Below, piece by piece: positions 8,466-16,266 of a stretch of DNA of 64,000 nucleotides. The DNA lies in contig CAYLSH010000001.1 of NCBI GenBank assembly GCA_964386235.1, forward strand, positions 1 through 64,000. The letters run 5' to 3'. The translations under genes were made by a program, and so were the position numbers. Origin of the DNA: RGIG8767 sp964386235. Lineage in GTDB: Bacteria; Bacillota; Clostridia; Lachnospirales; Lachnospiraceae. The notes beneath the pieces were generated by a model that saw only the letters and a list, made by a program, of their open reading frames with translations, was not told where the DNA came from and did not search any database. Within the stretch, counting starts at the first letter, position 1; each line of letters begins with the position of its first letter.

Positions 8466-9569
8466 TTATTTAATCTCTAAATCACTCCAGTTATCATCCG
8501 GAACCAAAGCCACATATGTCTTACCGGTATTGATCTTGATCTCTTCACCGTTTGCATCATAGTAACGGGTCGGTTCTGTTGCGCCTGTTTTTAACCAGGT
8601 AACCGGAATGGCTTTTCCGTTTGTTACATAATAACCGGCTGCAGGTGTTCCTACGATACAGTTAAAGATCATATAACCATTCTCATCATACTGGTTGAAT
8701 GTACAACTCTGGATCAAAAGATTCTTGAATGCTAACTGTTCATTGGTAGCACCATCCAAATGTGCCTTTCCATATTCAAAATACTTGTAAACGCCTTCTT
8801 CTTCATCATATTCTAAGTAAGAACCGTTGTGTTCAAACGGAAGTTCTACCTTAGAAGCGGAAAGGGCATCCGTGTTTTCGGAAAGATCGATCGGATCTGC
8901 CTTCGGTGCAAAGTTGTAATGTGGTCCCACATAATATTCATTGTATTCGGTATCCACTTTAGAACTCTCAAAACGGCTTGTCAGATCCCCTGACATAATG
9001 TACTCCGTAAACTCTCTTGCCTTGCCATTGTTTACACGTGAAAATCCGCCGGAAAAATGATCCGCATACGGTTCTGCAAAATAAGGATCAATGTAGAACG
9101 GGCCACCATCATGGCAAAGTACTGCATTCCATTCTGCAGCGATCAGAATGTTTGTCGGTCTTACTGAACGGATACTTCCTAACTGTTCGATACTCTCCCA
9201 GTCTTTTACAATTGCCATCAGTCGTGTGATACGACCATTCTTGGTACTGTTCATCATTTCATATACAATGTCAGCCTCATTTAATCCAAAATGAGGTAAT
9301 GCAGTCAGTTCATTGTCCACCATGGCAGCGATCGGTCTCTGGTTCTTCAAACTTTCGTCGATCGGCTCATTGGTCAATTCACTAAAATACATTCCTTCGG
9401 GAAGTTCATCTTCGAGTACTGCTTCTTCCGTACTTTCTTCTGTAGCATCAGCCTGCTCAATCGGAATCTCTTCCACAGTAGCTGTTACCGTTTCTTCATC
9501 ATCGCCACATGCACATAATACGGCAGACATTGCCAGTGCTGTGAGAGCGAATACTAATCTTTTCTTCAT
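8466..9569 (-). CDS. DUF3048 (YerB-like) lipoprotein
   Basis: A 367-residue exported lipoprotein. The signal peptide MKKRLVFALTALAMSAVLCAC ends in a lipobox whose Cys is followed by an acidic, Glu/Thr-rich linker (about residues 20-55). The rest is the two-part DUF3048 domain, with RPIAAMVDNE, DIVYEMMNS, GSIRSVRPTN and the C-terminal PVTWLKTGATEPTRYYDANG, all typical of YerB-like proteins. The function of the family is not established. The ATG at 9569 is preferred because AGGAAGG lies about 7 nt ahead of it, whereas an ATG two codons earlier sits almost on that site. It has its own promoter and terminator and so appears to be a single-gene unit. Confidence 0.9.
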   Translation of the reverse strand: MKKRLVFALTALAMSAVLCACGDDEETVTATVEEIPIEQADATEESTEEAVLEDELPEGMYFSELTNEPIDESLKNQRPIAAMVDNELTALPHFGLNEADIVYEMMNSTKNGRITRLMAIVKDWESIEQLGSIRSVRPTNILIAAEWNAVLCHDGGPFYIDPYFAEPYADHFSGGFSRVNNGKAREFTEYIMSGDLTSRFESSKVDTEYNEYYVGPHYNFAPKADPIDLSENTDALSASKVELPFEHNGSYLEYDEEEGVYKYFEYGKAHLDGATNEQLAFKNLLIQSCTFNQYDENGYMIFNCIVGTPAAGYYVTNGKAIPVTWLKTGATEPTRYYDANGEEIKINTGKTYVALVPDDNWSDLEIK

Positions 9570-9613
9570 TTTCATACCTTCCTATTGTTTATCCTTTTTG
9601 TCGCAACAGCCTT

Positions 9614-9642
9614 AGTATACATAAAAAACGGCTCTTACACAA
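9614..9642 (-). promoter_or_regulatory. Sigma-A type promoter of the DUF3048 gene
   Basis: The minus strand has a -35 TTGTGT (9642-9637), a 17-bp spacer and a -10 TATACT (9619-9614), about 45 bp ahead of the start codon. Confidence 0.65.
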
Positions 9643-9691
9643 GTAAAATGTAACATTTTTGTAAAAATTGGGAGATTCTTAAGAATTCACA

Positions 9692-10225
9692 TCATAACTC
9701 CTTCTTTTTTGCCAGTTTGCACACGGACAGTCCGGAAATCGTGCCAACCGTAATTCCCACAAGTACATCGCTTAAATAATGAACGCCGACATAGACTCTG
9801 GACAATGCCATCAAAAGTCCCGCCGTCAGGACACCGACTTTGTTTTTTCTCTTTTTAAATAACTGGAAAAATACAATGGCACTGGCAAGGCTGTTTGCAG
9901 CGTGTCCCGATGGAAAGGAGGAATCGGGCTGTTCGTTTATAAGGATCTTCAATTCTTCCAACACTTCATAAGGTCTGTCCCTGTCCACCAGGTTTTTTAT
10001 GATCAGGTTGTTAATCAAAAAGCACAGGGCAATGGAGAACAGGGATAGTTTTCCCGCTTTGCGTGTATCCTTTTTTACCATCAGAATCAGGGAAAAACCA
10101 ATCCATAAAAGGCCATAATCCCCAAGTCTTGTAAGTGTTTTGATAAACGGCGTCACCTTTTTGGAACGCAGATTTTCCTGTACCCACAACAATATGTTTT
10201 CATCCATTGCCTGAAATCTGCTCAT
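9692..10225 (-). CDS. PAP2-family membrane phosphatase
   Basis: A 177-residue membrane protein with the three conserved PAP2 signature blocks: KNLVDRDRP (about 85), PSGHAANS (about 101) and SRVYVGVHYLSDV (about 140). The His of PSGH and the His of VGVHYLSD are the expected catalytic pair. Four to five hydrophobic segments are visible. Enzymes of this family dephosphorylate lipid phosphates such as undecaprenyl pyrophosphate or phosphatidylglycerol phosphate at the membrane; which one is used here cannot be told. The gene follows tyrS by 19 nt and probably ends the MoxR-VWA-TyrRS-PAP2 transcript. Confidence 0.88.
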   Translation of the reverse strand: MSRFQAMDENILLWVQENLRSKKVTPFIKTLTRLGDYGLLWIGFSLILMVKKDTRKAGKLSLFSIALCFLINNLIIKNLVDRDRPYEVLEELKILINEQPDSSFPSGHAANSLASAIVFFQLFKKRKNKVGVLTAGLLMALSRVYVGVHYLSDVLVGITVGTISGLSVCKLAKKKEL

Positions 10226-10244
10226 GAAATATTCCTTCCCAAAA

Positions 10245-11471
10245 CTATTTTAAAACAATCTTCTTGTATGTTTTCTTTCCTCTTCTGACAACAATGCCAT
10301 CTCCGGATAACTGCTCAGCACTAAAAAGTGCTTTGATATCCGTTACTTTTTCATCGGCTGCACTGACACCGCCCTGTTCTACCGCACGTCTTGCTTCGGA
10401 GCGGGAAGGCGTAAGTCCGCCTTTTACAAGCAAAGAAAGGATATCAATACTTCCATCCTGCAGATCTTCTGCTGTCAGTTCCACAGTCGGCATATCCGCA
10501 GCATTACCGCCGCCGCCAAATAACTGTTTGCTTGCCGTTCTTGCTTTCTCTGCTTCTTCTTCCCCATGTACCAGTTTTGTCAGTTCATAGGCAAGAATAT
10601 CTTTTGCTTCGTTTAACTGGCTGCCTTCCCAGTCATTCATCTTGTCGATTTCTTCAAGCGGAAGGAATGTGAGCATACGGATGCATTTTAACACATCGGC
10701 ATCTGCCACATTTCTCCAGTACTGGTAGAATTCAAACGGAGAAGTCTTGTTCGGATCAAGCCATACAGCACCTTTCTGGGTCTTACCCATCTTCTTGCCT
10801 TCGGAATTAAGAAGCAAGGTAATGGTCATGGCGTATGCATCTTTTCCTAATTTACGACGGATCAGTTCTGTACCGCCAAGCATGTTACTCCACTGGTCAT
10901 CCCCGCCAAACTGCATATTACAGCCATATTTTTGGAATAAGGTATAGAAATCAAAACTCTGCATGATCATGTAGTTAAACTCTAAGAAACTCAGTCCTTT
11001 TTCCATTCTCTGCTTGTAGCACTCTGCGGATAACATTCTGTTGACAGAAAAATGAGCACCCACTTCACGAAGTACATCAATATAATTCAGATCCATCAGC
11101 CAGTCCGCATTATTAACCATGATTGCCTTGCCTTCGGAAAAATCAATAAAACGGCTCATCTGCTTTTTAAAGCAGTCACAGTTATGCTGGATGGTTTCCG
11201 GTGTCATCATGGAACGCATGTCCGTTCTTCCCGAAGGATCCCCGATCATGGCAGTACCGCCGCCAATTAATACGATGGGCTTATTGCCCGCTTCCTGTAA
11301 ACGTTTCATTAAGCAAAGTGCCATAAAATGTCCTACATGAAGACTGTCCGCTGTCGGATCAAATCCAATATAAAAAGTCGCTTTTCCTTCATTGATAAGA
11401 TCTCTGATCTCCGATTCATCCGTTACCTGTGCAAGCAGTCCTCTTGCCTGCAGTTCTTCGTAAATTTTCAT
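10245..11471 (-). CDS. tyrS: Tyrosyl-tRNA synthetase
   Basis: A 408-residue class I synthetase charging tRNA-Tyr. The HIGH-like motif is DSLHVGHFMALCLMKRL (about residue 43) and the KMSKS-like loop is GKKMGKTQKGAVWLD (about 230). A C-terminal S4 RNA-binding domain (about 340-405) contains SRSEARRAVEQGGVS. A GGAGAT site precedes the ATG. The gene lies 21 nt after the VWA gene, leaving no room for a T-box leader, so tyrosine starvation control of the kind common for clostridial synthetase genes is not visible here. It is an unusual partner for a MoxR/VWA pair. Confidence 0.97.
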   Translation of the reverse strand: MKIYEELQARGLLAQVTDESEIRDLINEGKATFYIGFDPTADSLHVGHFMALCLMKRLQEAGNKPIVLIGGGTAMIGDPSGRTDMRSMMTPETIQHNCDCFKKQMSRFIDFSEGKAIMVNNADWLMDLNYIDVLREVGAHFSVNRMLSAECYKQRMEKGLSFLEFNYMIMQSFDFYTLFQKYGCNMQFGGDDQWSNMLGGTELIRRKLGKDAYAMTITLLLNSEGKKMGKTQKGAVWLDPNKTSPFEFYQYWRNVADADVLKCIRMLTFLPLEEIDKMNDWEGSQLNEAKDILAYELTKLVHGEEEAEKARTASKQLFGGGGNAADMPTVELTAEDLQDGSIDILSLLVKGGLTPSRSEARRAVEQGGVSAADEKVTDIKALFSAEQLSGDGIVVRRGKKTYKKIVLK

Positions 11472-11492
11472 AATAACTATCTCCTTTAAAAA

Positions 11493-12695
11493 TTATTTAT
11501 TCACCATCAGTTTTGTCATAGCTTCGTTCAGGCCGCCAACCGTCAGCCGATACATGGGGATCAACTGTTTGATCGCCGTTTCCGCCTCACGCCACGGTGC
11601 ATGTCCCACTGCCATCTTAGGATTCATCCAGACCACTTTTTTATAATGGGACTTTACTAATTTTAACCATTCCCAGCCGGGAAGTCCACCATTTGGTCCG
11701 CGGTAATTGCCGGTATCCGAATACAACTCTTCCGGTGCCATTGCCGCATCTCCCACAATAATGACCTTATAATCACTGTCCAGATTGCGGAACATCCATT
11801 CCGTATCGATCCAGTCCCCGTTTTCACATTCCGGCGTGTTGTAAAGTTTGCTGTAAATGCAGTTGTGAAAATAATACGCCTTCACATCTTTGTAGTGATT
11901 GGATTTATAAACTGCCTGAAACAGTTCATTAATCAATTTGGTATAAGGGATCATCGTACCGCCCGAATCCATTAATAAGAGCAGTTTAATGGCATTCTTA
12001 CGCGGTTTTTCCATAACAATATGCAGCATGCCGCCATTGTTGCAGGTCTTGTCAATGGTACCGTCAATATCCAGTTCCGTTTTGGGAATGTCCAGTTTCG
12101 TTGAAAACTGACGCAGTTTCCTCAGCGCCTGCATAAACTGGCGGTTATCCATGACTCTGTCATCCCGGAAATCCCGGTATTTTTTGGAACCGATCACGGC
12201 AAATGCTGACTGATAACCGGTATTGCCGCCCACACGGACACCACCGATATTGCCGCCGGTATTTCCAAAAGAGGTTTTCCCCATGGTACCGATCCAGTGC
12301 GAACCGCCGTTATGTTCGCTGTCCTGATCTTTTAGGCGTTGTTTGAATTTTTCTTCCACGTCATCCTTGTCAATCTTAAGATCTTCTACCTGATTGAGCC
12401 ATTGCTTTTCCGTTTCCTGTAAAAACTCATTCATTTCCGGCTTATCCAGCCATTTCAGCATATTGGCGCCCACTTCCGTTTCCATGGATGCCCCCTTAAA
12501 ATTGGCTTCAAACACCATATCAAATTTATCAAAATCCGTTTCACTCTTCACAAGGATCATCCTTGCTAAATAATAAAACTCCGTTAAGGATGCCTTGCAC
12601 ATCCCTTTGTCCAGTGCTTCCTGTAAGGTAAGGAACTCACTCATCGTCACCTTGAGCCCACTGGCGCGCAGATCATAAAAAAATTTGGTAAACAT
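11493..12695 (-). CDS. VWA-domain protein (CoxE-like), partner of MoxR ATPase
   Basis: A 400-residue protein of the CoxE-like von Willebrand A family. The N-terminal helical part (about 1-210) has a Gly-rich region, SFGNTGGNIGGVRVGGNTGY, near residue 140. The VWA domain follows from about 235, with LLLLMDSGGTMIPY at the metal-adhesion position; DSGGT replaces the usual DxSxS, so the site may be altered. CoxE-like proteins act with MoxR AAA+ ATPases in assembling or inserting cofactors into target complexes. The gene directly follows moxR in the same direction, the standard arrangement for such chaperone pairs. No metalloenzyme target is encoded next door. Start chosen by the AGGAGTG site. Confidence 0.85.
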   Translation of the reverse strand: MFTKFFYDLRASGLKVTMSEFLTLQEALDKGMCKASLTEFYYLARMILVKSETDFDKFDMVFEANFKGASMETEVGANMLKWLDKPEMNEFLQETEKQWLNQVEDLKIDKDDVEEKFKQRLKDQDSEHNGGSHWIGTMGKTSFGNTGGNIGGVRVGGNTGYQSAFAVIGSKKYRDFRDDRVMDNRQFMQALRKLRQFSTKLDIPKTELDIDGTIDKTCNNGGMLHIVMEKPRKNAIKLLLLMDSGGTMIPYTKLINELFQAVYKSNHYKDVKAYYFHNCIYSKLYNTPECENGDWIDTEWMFRNLDSDYKVIIVGDAAMAPEELYSDTGNYRGPNGGLPGWEWLKLVKSHYKKVVWMNPKMAVGHAPWREAETAIKQLIPMYRLTVGGLNEAMTKLMVNK

Positions 12696-12748
12696 GTATC
12701 ACACTCCTGTGTCACGCTTGTTCTTTCTTCCTGCCATCTACGATATCA

Positions 12749-13579
12749 TCAATAGTTATGCGCCATTTTTTCTTTTACCGTGGCAAGATCCTCATCCTTT
12801 TTTACGACCACTCCGATAAAAGGCAGTTCTTTTTTGATCTTTTCCACCGGGATACCACTGATCTGCAATACATTGATCCAGTCGATCAGTTCGGAGGTGC
12901 TTGGTTTCTTTCTTACATCTTTCATGGCGCGGATATCATAAAATACATCAAATGCATTTTTTAACACATGTTCTTCCACATCCGGAAAATGTGTGCGTAC
13001 GATTTCTTCCATCAGCGGTGCATCCGGGAAATCGATGTAATGGAAAATACAACGTCTTAAAAAAGCATCCGGCAGTTCTTTTTCCGCATTGGATGTGATG
13101 ATCACGATCGGACGGTGTTTTGCTTTTACCGTTCTTTTGGTCTCGTGAATATAAAATTCCATCTGATCCAATTCCCATAAAAGGTCATTGGGAAATTCCA
13201 GATCGGCTTTATCAATCTCGTCAATCAGCAGGATAACCTGTTCCTCACTTTCAAATGCTTCCCCCAATTTACCAAGTTTTATGTATTTGGCTATATCGTC
13301 CACGCCTTCTTCCCCAAACTGTCCGTCATAAAGACGCTGAATGGTGTCATACATATAAAGCCCTTCCTGTGCTTTTGTCGTGGATTTGATATTCCAGATC
13401 AACAGTTTTTTGCCAAGGGACTGTGCCACTGCCTGGGCAAGCATCGTCTTGCCGGTTCCCGGCTCTCCTTTTATCAAAAGCGGCTTCTGCAAAGTGATCG
13501 CTACATTTACCGCAGTCAAAAGTTCATTACTTGCAACATATTCGTTTGTTCCCTGAAAATCATTCTGTAACTGGTTCAT
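12749..13579 (-). CDS. MoxR-family AAA+ ATPase
   Basis: A 276-residue AAA+ ATPase with Walker A LIKGEPGTGKTMLAQAVA (about 35), Walker B VILLIDEIDKADLEFPNDLL (about 120), sensor-1 PIVIITSNAEKELPDAFLRR (about 155) and a short C-terminal lid. MoxR ATPases remodel or activate protein complexes together with a VWA protein, which is encoded immediately downstream. It starts an apparent four-gene transcript and is divergent from metF; its ATG follows GGAGG by 9 nt. Confidence 0.92.
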   Translation of the reverse strand: MNQLQNDFQGTNEYVASNELLTAVNVAITLQKPLLIKGEPGTGKTMLAQAVAQSLGKKLLIWNIKSTTKAQEGLYMYDTIQRLYDGQFGEEGVDDIAKYIKLGKLGEAFESEEQVILLIDEIDKADLEFPNDLLWELDQMEFYIHETKRTVKAKHRPIVIITSNAEKELPDAFLRRCIFHYIDFPDAPLMEEIVRTHFPDVEEHVLKNAFDVFYDIRAMKDVRKKPSTSELIDWINVLQISGIPVEKIKKELPFIGVVVKKDEDLATVKEKMAHNY

Positions 13580-13602
13580 GAAAGTTCCTCCGCTTTCTTT
13601 TC

Positions 13603-13631
13603 TTGAAATTCCAACATATTCATGTTACGAT
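13603..13631 (+). promoter_or_regulatory. Promoter of metF
   Basis: The plus strand has a -35 TTGAAA (13603-13608), a 17-bp spacer and a -10 TACGAT (13626-13631), about 40 bp before the chosen metF start. No riboswitch-sized leader is present. The -10 overlaps the -10 of the divergent moxR promoter. Confidence 0.6.
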
Positions 13632-13650
13632 ATTCCACATCTAAAAGCAA
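13622..13650 (-). promoter_or_regulatory. Candidate promoter of the moxR operon
   Basis: The minus strand has a -35 TTGCTT (13650-13645), a 17-bp spacer and a -10 TAACAT (13627-13622). It runs face to face with, and overlaps, the metF promoter. A short inverted repeat AACAT/ATGTT (13613-13626) lies in the shared segment. Confidence 0.45.
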
Positions 13651-13669
13651 GAAAAAAGAGGACCTGACG

Positions 13670-14515
13670 ATGAATAAATTACATGATTTTCGTATTTCAC
13701 TGGAGATTTTTCCTCCCAAAAAAGAAGAAGAATTTGCCGGTGCTTATGAATTACTGGACAAAATGGCACTTTTACAACCCGATTTTATCAGCGTAACCTA
13801 TGGTGCGGGCGGATCCCGTTCCAAAAAGACCGTGGAAATGACTTCTTATATCCACAACACCTTAAAGATCCCGGCACTGGCACATTTAACCTGCGTCGGC
13901 AACACCAAAAATGACATTGACCGAGTTGTTTCCGATCTAAAGGCTGCCGGAATCCACCGCATCCTCGCTCTTCGCGGTGACCGTCCCGCTTACATGACGG
14001 ACGAGCAATACAATGCCAGAGAATTTGAACACGCTTCCGACATGATCACCTATTTAAAAAAGACCACGGATCTTAGTATCTCCGGTGCCTGTTATCCGGA
14101 AAAACACTTTGAAGCGAAGTCTTTTACGGAAGATATCCGTTATTTAAAACAAAAAGCGGATCTTGGTCTGGAAATGCTGATCAGCCAGCTCTTTTTTGAT
14201 AATGATATGTTCTACCGTTTTGAAGAAATGGCAAGGATCGCCGGAATTGATATTCCCATCTGTGCCGGCATCATGCCCATTACGACCTCCAAACAATTGG
14301 GAACCACGGTATCCCTTTCCGGTTCCTCCGTTCCCAAAAAATTAGCCGACCTGATCGCATCCTATGATGACAAGCCGGAAGATATGCGTAAAGCCGGCAT
14401 TGAATATGCGGTAAACCAGATTCTGGATCTGAAGGCCCATGGCATAAAAGACATCCATCTGTATTCCATGAATAAAGCAAAGACCACAAAAGAAATCTTT
14501 GAAGCCATCCGCTAA
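13670..14515 (+). CDS. metF: Methylenetetrahydrofolate reductase
   Basis: A 281-residue flavin enzyme reducing 5,10-methylene-THF to 5-methyl-THF for methionine synthesis or the Wood-Ljungdahl methyl branch. Family motifs are RISLEIFPPKKEEEF at the N-terminus, PDFISVTYGAGGS (about 35), LAHLTCVG (about 62), RILALRGDRP (about 88) and the C-terminal GIKDIHLYSMNKA. A longer reading from 13622 has no ribosome binding site, whereas AGAGGAC precedes the ATG at 13670. It is one of only two plus-strand genes here. It stands alone, with its own promoter and a strong shared terminator. Confidence 0.95.
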   Translation: MNKLHDFRISLEIFPPKKEEEFAGAYELLDKMALLQPDFISVTYGAGGSRSKKTVEMTSYIHNTLKIPALAHLTCVGNTKNDIDRVVSDLKAAGIHRILALRGDRPAYMTDEQYNAREFEHASDMITYLKKTTDLSISGACYPEKHFEAKSFTEDIRYLKQKADLGLEMLISQLFFDNDMFYRFEEMARIAGIDIPICAGIMPITTSKQLGTTVSLSGSSVPKKLADLIASYDDKPEDMRKAGIEYAVNQILDLKAHGIKDIHLYSMNKAKTTKEIFEAIR

Positions 14516-14544
14516 AAAAGGAGACCGTACGGTCTCCTTTTTTA
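14513..14544. terminator. Bidirectional terminator between metF and gpsA
   Basis: A perfect 32-bp palindrome has arms with AAAAAAGGAGACC and GGTCTCCTTTTTT around GTAC. It serves both converging genes. The metF stop (14513-14515) forms one end and the gpsA stop (14544-14542) the other, so there is no spare intergenic sequence. Confidence 0.95.
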
Positions 14545-15546
14545 GTTCCAATCTGCATTTTCAATCTTTTTATCCCTTGTCATCAGCTCTTTCATCGCTT
14601 CTGCCGCCGGTTTGTTTTCAAATAAAACTTTATTTACCTGCTCGATGATCGGGATCTGCACATGATACTTTTCTGCCAGTCCCATGGCTGCTTTGGCTGA
14701 ATAAACACCCTCAACCACCATTTTTACCTCTTTCATGGCTTCGTCCATGGTCTTGCCCTGTCCGATCAGAATGCCGGCACGACGGTTACGGGAATGCATG
14801 CTGGCACAGGTAACGATAAGATCCCCGATGCCGGAAAGTCCGCAAAATGTTTCAAACCTTCCTCCCATTGCCATACCCAGTCTTGATATCTCCGCGATTC
14901 CACGGGTAATCAGAGCCGCTTTGGTATTGTCCCCATAGCCAAGACCATCCGCAATACCGGCTGCAAGTGCTACCACATTTTTCAGTGCGGCTCCCAGTTC
15001 AATACCAAGAACATCCGGGCTGATATACACACGGAATACATCACTCATAAATATATTCTGGATCCATTCGGCAGTCTCTTTCTTTTTGGCACCCACTACG
15101 ATTGTAGTCGGAATCCCGCGTCCTACTTCCTCTGCGTGGGAAGGGCCGGATAATACCGCCACTTCTGCCTGGGGTACTTCCTCTTCTATAACCTGTGAAA
15201 GCGTCATCAGCGTACTCTCTTCCACACCCTTTGCCACATTTACGATTAACTGCCCCTTCCTTACTACCTCACGTAAAGAAGCGGCTGTACTTCTTACAAA
15301 CGGAGAAGGTACTGCCAGAACCAAAAGATCCTGATTCTCCACTGCTTCCTGTAAATTGCTTGTAAAGGTAATGCGATCCGACAGGATAACCCCCGGCAGT
15401 TTATCCTTATGTTCATGATTTTCTTTTAACATGGTGATCTCATCTTCTATGATGGACCAGACTTTTACTTCATGTCCATTGTTGCTAAGAAGTACGGATA
15501 ATGCAATTCCCCAGCTTCCGGCACCGATCATACCAATATTTGCCAT
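14542..15546 (-). CDS. gpsA: NAD(P)-dependent glycerol-3-phosphate dehydrogenase
   Basis: A 334-residue cytoplasmic enzyme reducing dihydroxyacetone phosphate to sn-glycerol 3-phosphate, the acceptor for PlsY. The N-terminal Rossmann motif is IGMIGAGSWGIALSVLLSNNG; the substrate domain has ELGAALKNVVALAAGIADGLG with the catalytic Lys (about 190) and the later CGLSGIGDLIVTCAS. The gene lies at the end of the DUF512-der-plsY-gpsA cluster, 56 nt after plsY, so donor and acyl acceptor enzymes are made together. Confidence 0.97.
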   Translation of the reverse strand: MANIGMIGAGSWGIALSVLLSNNGHEVKVWSIIEDEITMLKENHEHKDKLPGVILSDRITFTSNLQEAVENQDLLVLAVPSPFVRSTAASLREVVRKGQLIVNVAKGVEESTLMTLSQVIEEEVPQAEVAVLSGPSHAEEVGRGIPTTIVVGAKKKETAEWIQNIFMSDVFRVYISPDVLGIELGAALKNVVALAAGIADGLGYGDNTKAALITRGIAEISRLGMAMGGRFETFCGLSGIGDLIVTCASMHSRNRRAGILIGQGKTMDEAMKEVKMVVEGVYSAKAAMGLAEKYHVQIPIIEQVNKVLFENKPAAEAMKELMTRDKKIENADWN

Positions 15547-15602
15547 TTTTCCTTCTTTCCCACACAGTTATAAGAGCATGTGTGCCTATATTTTTATATC
15601 CT

Positions 15603-16256
15603 TTAATCCACTTTGTTTTTCTTTGATAAATACGTCTTGCGTTCTGTTCCCATAAGCAGTTTTTTAATATTGGAACGGTGTCTCCAATACGCCATTGCCA
15701 TTAAAAACAATGCCACGGCATACATCTCATACACAGCCGACCGGGACATATCTGCAAAAAATCCCGTCTGACCACAGTAGATCAACTGGATCATAAAAAA
15801 GAGATAGACCAGCAAAGATCCGAGTGATACATAATGCGTAGTCAAAAAAGTGCCAAAAAATACGATCACACCCACAACGATGAATACGGGCGGCATGGAC
15901 AAAATAAGTCCTGCCGTGGAAGCGATTCCTTTTCCTCCTTTAAAGCCAAGATAAAAGGGATAATTATGTCCTAAAATCGCACCTGCCGCGGTATATAACA
16001 CAAGCAGATACAGCATATCCGTATGGGTTGCTCCAAATAATACTTTGACAAGTAAAATCGCCAGCATGGTCTTTATAATGTCACCGGCAAGCACAATCAG
16101 ACCGGCTTTTGTTCCTAAAACTCTCAATGTGTTGGTCGTTCCCGCATTGCCGCTTCCCACCGTACGAATATCAATGCCATGCATCTTTCCGTATATATAT
16201 GCTGTCTGGAACAATCCAAATACATATCCTATGAGTAAACACGCCACTCTAACCAT
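15603..16256 (-). CDS. plsY: Acyl-phosphate:glycerol-3-phosphate acyltransferase
   Basis: A 217-residue integral membrane enzyme that transfers the acyl group from acyl-phosphate (made by PlsX) to glycerol 3-phosphate. The three conserved loops are visible: GSGNAGTTNTLRVLG (about 36), GHNYPFYLGFKGGKGIAS (about 96) and the C-terminal RHRSNIKKLLMGTERK. There are five to six hydrophobic segments. The start follows GGAGAACG, 10 nt after der. Confidence 0.96.
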   Translation of the reverse strand: MVRVACLLIGYVFGLFQTAYIYGKMHGIDIRTVGSGNAGTTNTLRVLGTKAGLIVLAGDIIKTMLAILLVKVLFGATHTDMLYLLVLYTAAGAILGHNYPFYLGFKGGKGIASTAGLILSMPPVFIVVGVIVFFGTFLTTHYVSLGSLLVYLFFMIQLIYCGQTGFFADMSRSAVYEMYAVALFLMAMAYWRHRSNIKKLLMGTERKTYLSKKNKVD

Positions 16257-16266
16257 ATCCGTTCTC

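Noticed and set aside
11472..11492. T-box leader ahead of tyrS
   Set aside because: Only 21 nt separate tyrS from the preceding gene, far too short.
13632..13669. SAM riboswitch ahead of metF
   Set aside because: The leader is under 40 nt with no internal hairpins.
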